Source: Pseudomonas mosselii (GTDB lineage Bacteria > Pseudomonadota > Gammaproteobacteria > Pseudomonadales > Pseudomonadaceae). Taken from it: 64,000 bases of DNA. The notes under the pieces were generated by a model that had not been told where the DNA came from, did no database searches, and worked only from the letters and a program-made list of their open reading frames with translations. The number at the start of each line of letters is the position of its first letter. The stretch's first letter is position 1. Shown piece by piece: positions 27,028 through 33,916 of the stretch. The DNA lies in NCBI RefSeq assembly GCF_019823065.1, contig NZ_CP081966.1:248001-312000 (forward strand), read 5' to 3'. The translations under genes were made by a program, and so were the position numbers.

Positions 27028-28411
27028 GGTGCAGGGCTCCAGTCGGGGCAGGGTCGGGGGTGTTGCGGTAGCGGGCGCCGGGGTGTCCGGCGGGCAGATG
27101 CGGCTTGCTGCTGGCGAACAGCTTCTCGCGCAGGGTGCCCTCGGCGTAGGCGGTCTTGTAGCGACCGCGGTGTTGCAGGGCGGGGACCACCAGTTCGATG
27201 AAGTCCTCGTAGCTTTCCGGGGTGACGGTGCGGGTCAGGTTGAAACCGTCCAGGCCGGTCTCGTCGATCCAGGCGATCAGTTGCTCGGCCACCTGCTCGG
27301 CGTCGCCGACCAGGGTCACGTAGCGACCGCCCAGGGCGTGCTGCTCGAGCAGGCGGCGGCGGGTCCAGGCGCTTTCCTGCAACTGGCGGGTGGCGGACTG
27401 GATGGCGTTGCCCTTGGCGAAGCCGATGGGCTCGTCCAGTTCGTAGCGCGAGAAGTCGATACCGGTGGAGCTGGCGAAGTGCGCGACCCCGGCCTCGGCG
27501 CTGGCGTAGCGCAGGTACTCGGCGTGCTTGGCCTGCGCCTGCGCCTCGGTCGGCGCGACGATCACGGTGATGCCCATGAACACCTTGACCGCCTGCGGAT
27601 CGCGCCCGGCCGCCTTGGCCGCGGCGCGCACCTTGTCGACCTGGGCGCGGGTGGCGGCCTTGTCCTGGCCGCTGATGAACACGCACTCGGCGTGGTTGCC
27701 AGCGAAGGCCAGCCCGCGCGGCGAGCTGCCGGCCTGGAACAGCACCGGCGTGCGCTGCGGCGAGGGTTCGCACAGGTGGTAGCCCTCGACCTTGTAGAAC
27801 TCGCCGTGGTGCTCGACCTTGCGCACCCTGTCAGGGCGGGCATAGACCCGCTGCTCGCGGTCGGCGACCACGGCATCGTCGGCCCAGCTGCCTTCGAGCA
27901 GCTTGTACAGCACCTGCAGGTACTCGTCGGCCTGATCGTAGCGGCGGTCGTGCTCGGGTTGCTGCTCCAGGCCCATGGCCCGGGCGGCGCTGTCGAGGTA
28001 GCCGGTGACGATGTTCCAGCCGACCCGGCCATTGCTCAGGTGGTCGAGGGTGGAAAGGCGTCGGGCGAACAGGTAGGGCGCCTCGTAGGTCAGGTTGGCG
28101 GTGAGGCCGAAGCCCAGGTGCCTGGTCACCGCCGCCATGGCCGAGACCAGCAGCAGCGGGTCGTTGACCGGCAGCTGGATCGACTCCTTGAGCGTCACGT
28201 CCAGCGACTGGCCATAGACATCGTAGGTGCCGACGATATCGGCAATGAACAGCCCGTCGAACAGTCCCCGCTCCAGCAGGCGAGCCAGGTCGGTCCAGTA
28301 GTCGAGGGTCTTGTACTGGGTCGAAGTGTCCCGTGGGTGGGTCCACAAACCGTGGTTGATGTGCCCGATGCAGTTCATGTTGAAGGCATTGAGCAGGATC
28401 TGCTTCGCCAT
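27020..28411 (-). CDS. FMNH2-dependent monooxygenase, NtaA/DszA family
   Basis: A 463-residue bacterial luciferase-like monooxygenase of the NtaA/SnaA/DszA group (MAKQILLNAFNMNCIGHINHGLW, GRVGWNIVTGYLDSAARAMG, FQAGSSPRGLAFAGNHAECVF). Such enzymes use reduced FMN from a separate reductase; none is encoded nearby. The start overlaps the SfnB stop by one base (TGATG). Placement between SfnB homologues and a MetQNI importer suggests oxidative release of sulfur from an imported C-S compound; the substrate cannot be read from the sequence. Confidence 0.88.
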   Translation of the reverse strand: MAKQILLNAFNMNCIGHINHGLWTHPRDTSTQYKTLDYWTDLARLLERGLFDGLFIADIVGTYDVYGQSLDVTLKESIQLPVNDPLLLVSAMAAVTRHLGFGLTANLTYEAPYLFARRLSTLDHLSNGRVGWNIVTGYLDSAARAMGLEQQPEHDRRYDQADEYLQVLYKLLEGSWADDAVVADREQRVYARPDRVRKVEHHGEFYKVEGYHLCEPSPQRTPVLFQAGSSPRGLAFAGNHAECVFISGQDKAATRAQVDKVRAAAKAAGRDPQAVKVFMGITVIVAPTEAQAQAKHAEYLRYASAEAGVAHFASSTGIDFSRYELDEPIGFAKGNAIQSATRQLQESAWTRRRLLEQHALGGRYVTLVGDAEQVAEQLIAWIDETGLDGFNLTRTVTPESYEDFIELVVPALQHRGRYKTAYAEGTLREKLFASSKPHLPAGHPGARYRNTPDPAPTGALHHA

Positions 28412-29592
28412 CAGATGGTCCCCCGGCGCGGCGGCTTCTCGTCGTTGAGGTAGTAGTTGCCGATGGCGTGGTACTTCCAGCGCACCGGGTCATGCAGGGT
28501 GTGCACCCGGGCGTTGCGCCAGTGGCGGTCGAGGTTGTGCTCGGCCAGGGTGGCCTGGCTGCCGGCCAGCTCGAACAGCGTGGTGCCGGCGGCCAGGGAG
28601 ATCTCGGTGCTGATCGCCCGGGCCTCGGCCACGGCGATGGAGGCGGCGGCCAGGGTCTCGGCGTTGCTGTCGGCCTGGGCGATGTCGAGGATTTCGCCGG
28701 CGCGCTCGAGCAGCGCCTCGGTGGCGTGCAGGCGGATTGCCAGGTGGCCGAAGCTCTTCAGGGTCAGCGGGTCGTCGCTGGCCTTGTCGAGGCCGGAGTC
28801 GATCCATGGTCGGCTGCGGGTGCGCACGAAGTGCAGGGCATCCTCGTAGGCGGCGCGGGCGATGCCGGTGTCGATGGCGGCATGGAGGATCTGCGCCAGC
28901 GGGCCGACCGTGGTCGGGCGTTCGAAGGCGCTCTGGAACGGCACCACGTCCTCGGCGCGGACCGCCACGTGGTTGAACACCACCGAGCCGCTGCCGGTGG
29001 TGCGCTGGCCGAAGCCGCTCCAGTCGTCGATCACCTCGATGCCCTGGCTGTCGGCGGGCACGAAGGCCAGGTGCGATACATCCTGGTCGTCGATCACCAG
29101 GGTCGGGATGCGCTGGGCGTAGATCGCGCCGGTGCAGTAGAACTTGCGGCCGTCGATACGGAAATGGTCGCCATCGCGGCTCAGGCGGGTGGTGCGCTCG
29201 TGGGCGTTCTTGGTGCCGAGCTCGGCCAGGGCGTTGCCGAAACGGCGGCCGGCGAGCACTTCGGCGTAGAGACGTCGCTGTTGTTCGGGGCTGCCATTCA
29301 CCCGCAGCACTTCCAGGGCGTAGAAGTGGTTCTGCGGGATCTGCCCGAGCGAGGCGTCGGCCTGGGCGATGCGGGCGATGACCTTGGCCAGGGTGACATT
29401 GGACACCCCGGCGCCGCCGAAGGCCTTGGGCACGCTGATGCCCCAAAGGCCGGACTGCACGAAACGTTCGAGTTCGGCATGGGGCAAGCGGCGCTCGCGG
29501 TCGCGCAGGGCGCTGTCCTGGCGCAGGTGTTGGGCGAGTTCGTCGGCGACGGCCAGGGCCTGGGCGTCGGTGGTGATGATGGATGCAGTCAT
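28411..29592 (-). CDS. SfnB-family flavin oxidoreductase, copy 1
   Basis: A 393-residue acyl-CoA-dehydrogenase-fold flavoprotein of the SfnB / DszC-like group (FVQSGLWGISVPKAFGGAGVS, DWSGFGQRTTGSGSVVFNHV, C-terminal HWRNARVHTLHDPVRWKYHAIG). The last motif is shared with the neighbouring paralogue and replaces the usual acyl-CoA dehydrogenase base region. GGAGAG precedes ATG 29592; an upstream in-frame ATG at 29652 falls in REP sequence and is rejected. Likely a flavin-dependent monooxygenase in sulfone or sulfonate sulfur acquisition. Confidence 0.88.
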   Translation of the reverse strand: MTASIITTDAQALAVADELAQHLRQDSALRDRERRLPHAELERFVQSGLWGISVPKAFGGAGVSNVTLAKVIARIAQADASLGQIPQNHFYALEVLRVNGSPEQQRRLYAEVLAGRRFGNALAELGTKNAHERTTRLSRDGDHFRIDGRKFYCTGAIYAQRIPTLVIDDQDVSHLAFVPADSQGIEVIDDWSGFGQRTTGSGSVVFNHVAVRAEDVVPFQSAFERPTTVGPLAQILHAAIDTGIARAAYEDALHFVRTRSRPWIDSGLDKASDDPLTLKSFGHLAIRLHATEALLERAGEILDIAQADSNAETLAAASIAVAEARAISTEISLAAGTTLFELAGSQATLAEHNLDRHWRNARVHTLHDPVRWKYHAIGNYYLNDEKPPRRGTI

Positions 29593-29627
29593 TTTGCTCT
29601 CCGGGCACTTGGAGCCGCCGTGCGGCT

Positions 29628-29700
29628 CTTTCGCCGGCAAGCCGGCTCCCACAGTGAGCGTTCACTGACGTCCTTGTGGGAGCCGGCTTGCCGGCGAAAG
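29628..29700. repeat. REP doublet between the two SfnB genes
   Basis: The arms 29628-29653 and 29675-29700 are exact 26-base reverse complements (core CGCCGGCAAGCCGGCTCCCA), within the 136-bp gap inside the sulfur operon. The hairpin may cause differential expression or mRNA processing between the first SfnB gene and the rest of the operon. Confidence 0.9.
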
Positions 29701-29728
29701 GGCTGCACCGCAGCCCCTGGGCCTTGAA

Positions 29729-30970
29729 TCAGATCCAGGAATGGCGGGCAGGCAGGGTGCCGTTGAGGTGGTAGGCGCCGACGGCGTGGTACTTCCAGCG
29801 CACCGGGTCGTGCAGGGTGTGGACCCGGGCGTTGCGCCAATGCCGGTCGAGGTTGAACTCGGCCAGGCTGGCGCGGCTGCCGGCCAGCTCGAACAGCTTC
29901 TCGCTGGCCTGCAGCGAGATCTCGGTGGTGAGCACCTTTGCTTCGGCCACGGCAATCGAGGCACGGGCCGCGGCGGCGGCATCGATCACGCCGGCGTTCA
30001 CTTCGTCGAGCACCTTGGCGGCCTTGCGCAGCAGGGCCTCGGCGGCGTGCAGCTCGAGCTTCAGGCGACCGATGTCGGCGATCACATAGGGGTCGTCGCT
30101 GTTGCGTTCGACCTTGGCTTCGATCCACGGCCGGGACTTCTCCCGAACGAACTGGATCGTGTCCTCGATGGCCGCTTCGGCGATGCCGGCGTCGATGGCT
30201 GCCTGGATCAGCTGCGAGGCGGCGCCCTGGATGCTGGGCTCCTCACGCAGGCGCCAGTTGTCCACCACCAAGTCGGCGTCCACCGGTACCTGGTCGAGCA
30301 GCACGGTACCGCTGGCTGTGGTGCGCTGGCCGAAGCCGGACCAGTCGTCGACGATACGCAGCCCCGGACTGCCGCGACGGACGAACGCCAGGCGCTGGCG
30401 ACCATCGTCGTCCAGCGCCTTGACCGCCACCCAATGGGCGTACAAGGCACCGGTGGAATAGAACTTCTCGCCGCTGATGCGATAGCCGTCGCCGTCACGG
30501 GTGAGGCGCGCCTTGAGCGTCAGGGTGTCCTTGGTCCCGCGCTCGGGGCCGGCATTGCCGATACGCCAGCCGTCGAGCACCGAGCGGAAGATCACTGCCT
30601 GCTGGGCCTGGGTGGCGGTCAGGCGGACCAGTTGCAGGATGCCGAACTGGTTCTGCGGAATCTGCCCCAGCGCCGGGTCGGCGGCACTGATCAGGCGGAA
30701 CACTTCGGCGATGGTGGCGAAGGACACCTCGGGGCCGCCGAAGGCCTTGGGCACGCTGATGCTGCCCAGGCCGCTGCGGGTGAACTGTTCGATCTCGGCC
30801 CAAGGCAGCTTGCGCTGCTGGTCACGCTTGGCGGCCTGCTGGCGGGCCTCCTCGGCCAGCTCACGGGCAGCCTGCAGGGCCTCTTCGTCGTTGCGCAACA
30901 CCGTGGCCGGCAGCAGCAGCGGCGAGCTGTCGAGATCGCTGTGGAATCGGGTAGTTGGTTGGCTGGACAT
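29729..30970 (-). CDS. SfnB-family flavin oxidoreductase, copy 2
   Basis: A 413-residue paralogue of the downstream gene with the same landmarks (FTRSGLGSISVPKAFGGPEVS, DWSGFGQRTTASGTVLLDQV, HWRNARVHTLHDPVRWKYHAVG) but divergent elsewhere, for example at the N-terminus and in the substrate region. It is the first gene of the minus-strand sulfur operon; GGAGCGG lies just upstream of the start. Two different substrates, or a two-step pathway, are both possible. Confidence 0.88.
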   Translation of the reverse strand: MSSQPTTRFHSDLDSSPLLLPATVLRNDEEALQAARELAEEARQQAAKRDQQRKLPWAEIEQFTRSGLGSISVPKAFGGPEVSFATIAEVFRLISAADPALGQIPQNQFGILQLVRLTATQAQQAVIFRSVLDGWRIGNAGPERGTKDTLTLKARLTRDGDGYRISGEKFYSTGALYAHWVAVKALDDDGRQRLAFVRRGSPGLRIVDDWSGFGQRTTASGTVLLDQVPVDADLVVDNWRLREEPSIQGAASQLIQAAIDAGIAEAAIEDTIQFVREKSRPWIEAKVERNSDDPYVIADIGRLKLELHAAEALLRKAAKVLDEVNAGVIDAAAAARASIAVAEAKVLTTEISLQASEKLFELAGSRASLAEFNLDRHWRNARVHTLHDPVRWKYHAVGAYHLNGTLPARHSWI

Positions 30971-31265
30971 CAGTACCGCTCCTTGGCTGCACTCAATGCC
31001 CTGGCGTTATGCACTGGGGTGATTGTGATCCTGACCATTCCTAACCTCACAAAGTTGAAAGCGTCGCCTCAGCTGATGGCGACAGACGTTTGCTGGTCCG
31101 GTGGTCCGGTCGATATACCCTATTCGTTTAGAAAAAGTTTATGAACTACCGTTTAGGAATATGAATAGAAGAACTGCAGGGTCGGCCCTGTCGCCGGCAA
31201 GCCGGCTCCCATGACCGCGGCGTAAAACTGTGGGAGCCGGCTTGCAGGCGATGAGACCTGAGCGG
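30971..31265. promoter_or_regulatory. Promoter region of the SfnB operon; possible synteny junction
   Basis: A 295-bp gap. Two copies of CGTTTAG (31125-31131 and 31150-31156, 25 bp apart) flank an AT-rich core, and TATTCGTTTA (31121-31130) equals the word in the atsBC/atsRK promoter. A REP doublet (31191-31251) lies next to the oxidoreductase gene. I found no sigma-54 GG-N10-GC pair. The direct repeats are good candidates for a LysR-type (CysB-like) activator. Confidence 0.5.
31191..31251. repeat. REP doublet
   Basis: Imperfect inverted arms 31191-31211 and 31231-31251 of the CGCCGGCAAGCCGGCTCCCA family, one mismatch (AGGCGA versus CGGCGA), directly downstream of the quinone oxidoreductase gene. 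Confidence 0.85.
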
Positions 31266-32246
31266 TCAGCGCGGGATCATCACCACCAGCTTGCCCACCG
31301 CCTGGCGCTGCGCCAGGCGTTCGATCGCCGCGCCACCCTCGGCCAGTGCAAAGGTCTGCGACACCAGCGGCTTCAACTTGCCTTCGGCGTGCCAGGCGAA
31401 CAGCTGGCGGAAGTTGGCCGCGTTGTCTTCCGGCTGGCGCTGGGCGAAGGCGCCCCAGAACACACCGAGCACCGCCGCGCCCTTGAGCAGGGCCAGGTTT
31501 ACCGGCAGTTGCGGGATCGTGCCGCTGGCAAAGCCCACCACCAGCAACCGCCCGTTCCACGCCAGCCCGCGTACGGCCTGGTCGAACAGCGCGCCGCCGA
31601 CCGGGTCGTAGATCACATCCACGCCCTGGCCGCCGGTCAGGCGCTTGATCTCGTCCTTGAGGCTGGCCTGGCTGTAGTCGATCAGTTCGTCGGCCCCGGC
31701 GGCCTGGGCGATCGCCAGTTTCTCGGCGCTGCTGGCCGCGGCGATCACCCGCGCGCCCAGGGCCTTGCCGATCTCCACCGCCGCCAGCCCCACGCCGCCC
31801 GAGGCGCCGAGCACCAGCAGGGTTTCGCCGGCCTTGAGCTGGCCGCGTTGGGTCAGCGCGTGCATCGAGGTACCGTAGGTCATGCCGAACGCGGCGGCGG
31901 TGGTGAAGTCCATGCCCGCCGGGATCGGCAGCACGTTGTAGAACGGCACCGCCACCTGCTCGGCGAAGGCGCCCCAGCCGGTCAGGGCCATGACCCGGTC
32001 GCCGACCTTGAACGCGCCGGCCTTATCGCCGACCGCGGCCACCACGCCGGCCGCCTCGCCACCCGGGGCGAACGGCAGCGGCGGCTGGAACTGGTACTTG
32101 CCCTCGATGATCAGGGTGTCGGGGAAGTTGACCCCTGCGGCGTGCACGTCGAGGAGGATCTCGTTCTTCTTGGGCGTGGGGCTGGCGACCTCTTCCAGGA
32201 CCAGGTCCCGCGCCGGGCCCAGGGCTTTGCACAACAAGGCTTTCAT
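31266..32246 (-). CDS. NADPH:quinone oxidoreductase-like zinc-less MDR protein
   Basis: A 326-residue medium-chain dehydrogenase/reductase of the quinone oxidoreductase type. It has the GroES-like half with GVNFPDTLIIEGKYQFQPPLPFAPGGEAAGVV and the Rossmann half with LVLGASGGVGLAAVEIGKALGA; the zinc-ligand cysteines of alcohol dehydrogenases are absent. AAAGGAA lies about 9 bases upstream of ATG 32246; the frame extends far upstream but overlaps the divergent FliL-like gene. It probably reduces quinones or enones with NADPH. Confidence 0.9.
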   Translation of the reverse strand: MKALLCKALGPARDLVLEEVASPTPKKNEILLDVHAAGVNFPDTLIIEGKYQFQPPLPFAPGGEAAGVVAAVGDKAGAFKVGDRVMALTGWGAFAEQVAVPFYNVLPIPAGMDFTTAAAFGMTYGTSMHALTQRGQLKAGETLLVLGASGGVGLAAVEIGKALGARVIAAASSAEKLAIAQAAGADELIDYSQASLKDEIKRLTGGQGVDVIYDPVGGALFDQAVRGLAWNGRLLVVGFASGTIPQLPVNLALLKGAAVLGVFWGAFAQRQPEDNAANFRQLFAWHAEGKLKPLVSQTFALAEGGAAIERLAQRQAVGKLVVMIPR

Positions 32247-32403
32247 CAGGGCTATTCCTTTGCGTGTGGTGGCCGATAAGTGTAGGAGGGCCGTCCCGAG
32301 GGTCAACGAGCATGGCCGGCCCTGATGAGCCGGCATAAGCCCGGGCTTGGGTTTGGCCGGCGCGCTGGGTAAGCTGGCGCCAACTGTATTGAGGAGCGAA
32401 TTC

Positions 32404-32805
32404 GTGAAAGCGTGGATCTTGATGGTGCTGGCCTTGATGCTGCCAGTGGCGGCGATGGCCGAGGAAAAGGAAGGCGAGCCCAAGGTCGCCTACATCAGCC
32501 TCAGCCCGCCCTTCGTCGGCAACTACGCCCTCGACGGCGGCCCCAAGCTGCGCGTGTACAAGGCCGATGTCGCCCTGCGCGTGACCGGCGATGCCGCCGC
32601 CGCTGCGGTTAAGCACCACGAGCCACTGATCCGCAACCAGCTGGTGGCGCTGTTCACCCAGCAGGGCGTGGACAACATGAGCAACGTCGAGGCCAAGGAA
32701 AAACTGCGCCAGGAAGCCCTGAAGCAGGTGCAGCAGGTGATGGAATCCGAAGAGGGCAAGCCGATCGTCGAGGACCTGCTGTTCAACAACCTGATCGTGC
32801 AGTGA
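32404..32805 (+). CDS. Stand-alone FliL-like secreted protein
   Basis: A 133-residue protein with a GTG start (GAGG 9 bases upstream), a signal peptide ending VAAMA-E near residue 20, and a FliL-type domain (KVAYISLSPPFVGNYALDGGPKLRVYKADVALRV ... IRNQLVALFTQQG ... EDLLFNNLIVQ). FliL associates with the flagellar stator, but no flagellar gene is near and the N-terminus looks cleavable rather than a membrane anchor. The role is unknown; SPFH/stomatin-like periplasmic assembly is the nearest structural analogy. Confidence 0.82.
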   Translation: MKAWILMVLALMLPVAAMAEEKEGEPKVAYISLSPPFVGNYALDGGPKLRVYKADVALRVTGDAAAAAVKHHEPLIRNQLVALFTQQGVDNMSNVEAKEKLRQEALKQVQQVMESEEGKPIVEDLLFNNLIVQ

Positions 32806-33915
32806 TCAGGCGGCGAGGCTGCGGCGAAAGCGCGCCAAAGCCACGCCGAAGAATACCAGGCCGATCGCGGCCAGGGCCGCCACATCCGGCCACACCACGC
32901 TCAGCCCGGCGTCGCGGAACAGGATCGCCGCGCCGAGGCTGACGAAGTGGGTCGAGGGCGAGCCCTGCATGACCCACTGCAGCCACTGCGGCATGCTGTC
33001 CAGCGGCGTGCTGCCCCCCGACAGCAGCAGCATCGGGATGATCACCGGAATCGCCAGCAGGCCGAACTGCGGCGTCGAGCGCGCCAGGGTGGCGAGGAAG
33101 ATGCCCAGTGCCGTGCTGGCGAACAGATACAGCGCGGTCACCCCCAAAAACAGCCCCATCGAGCCCGCCAGCGGCACGCCCAGGGCGCCCTTGACCACCA
33201 CTTCCAGCGAAATCCAGGTACAGGCCACCACCACCAGGGCGTTGCTGGCGATCTTCGCCAGCATGATCTCGAGCGCCGTCAACGGCAGCACCAGCAGGTG
33301 GTCGAGGGTGCCGTGCTCGCGTTCGCGCAGCAACGCGGTGCCGGTGAGGATGATGGCCAGGATGGTGATGTTGTTGACGATCTGGATCACCGCCAGGAAC
33401 CAGCCGCCTTCGAGGTTGGGGTTGAACAGTGCCTTCGGGTTGAGCAGGGCCGGGCTGCTGGTGCTGCGCCCTGTGTATTCAAGCAGCTCGCGTTCGAAGA
33501 TCCGGCCGATGTAGCCGGCCCCCATGAAGGCCTGGCTCATGGCCGTGGCATCGACGTTGACCTGCAGCTCTGGTGAGCGCCCGGCCAGCAGGTCGGCCTG
33601 GAAGTTCACCGGCACATTGATCACGAAGGTGTATTGCCCGCTGTCCATGGCCTGGTCCAGCCGATTTGCCGGTAGTGCTACGGCGGGCTGGAATTCGGGC
33701 GGCTGCAGCGACTCGGCGAGCTTGCGCGAGACGGCGCTGTGATCTTCATCGACCACCGCGACACTGGCGTTGTGCACGCCGATCACGGAGCCGGCGGCGG
33801 GCATGTAGATCGCCACGCTGAAGGCGTACAGCAGGAACAGCAGCAACACGCTGTCGTGGCGCAGGCTGGTGAGTTCCTTCAGGCCCAGGCGCAGGGTGTG
33901 GGAGAGGCGGCTCAT
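32806..33915 (-). CDS. ABC-2 type export permease (YhhJ-like)
   Basis: A 369-residue inner-membrane protein with one N-terminal helix, a large periplasmic domain (about 45-175) and five to six C-terminal helices, with the ABC-2 signature LREREHGTLDHLLVLPLTALEIMLAKI. It is the last gene of a three-gene operon with a HlyD-type adaptor and a fused ATPase-permease, one base from the latter. It is probably one half of a MacB/Ybh-like drug or lipid exporter. It converges with the FliL-like gene without a gap. Confidence 0.88.
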   Translation of the reverse strand: MSRLSHTLRLGLKELTSLRHDSVLLLFLLYAFSVAIYMPAAGSVIGVHNASVAVVDEDHSAVSRKLAESLQPPEFQPAVALPANRLDQAMDSGQYTFVINVPVNFQADLLAGRSPELQVNVDATAMSQAFMGAGYIGRIFERELLEYTGRSTSSPALLNPKALFNPNLEGGWFLAVIQIVNNITILAIILTGTALLREREHGTLDHLLVLPLTALEIMLAKIASNALVVVACTWISLEVVVKGALGVPLAGSMGLFLGVTALYLFASTALGIFLATLARSTPQFGLLAIPVIIPMLLLSGGSTPLDSMPQWLQWVMQGSPSTHFVSLGAAILFRDAGLSVVWPDVAALAAIGLVFFGVALARFRRSLAA

Positions 33916-33916
33916 C

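Noticed and set aside
29592..29652. N-terminal extension of the first SfnB protein beginning MGAGLPAKEP
   Set aside because: The extra residues are translated from the REP element; the ATG at 29592 has a proper GGAGAG site and gives the family length. The same REP-derived MGAGLP start appears at several other places in the window and is noise.
30971..31140. Sigma-54 promoter for the SfnB operon (known for some sfn genes)
   Set aside because: The closest match has GG and GC separated by 8 instead of 10 bases; no valid -24/-12 pair was found on the minus strand.
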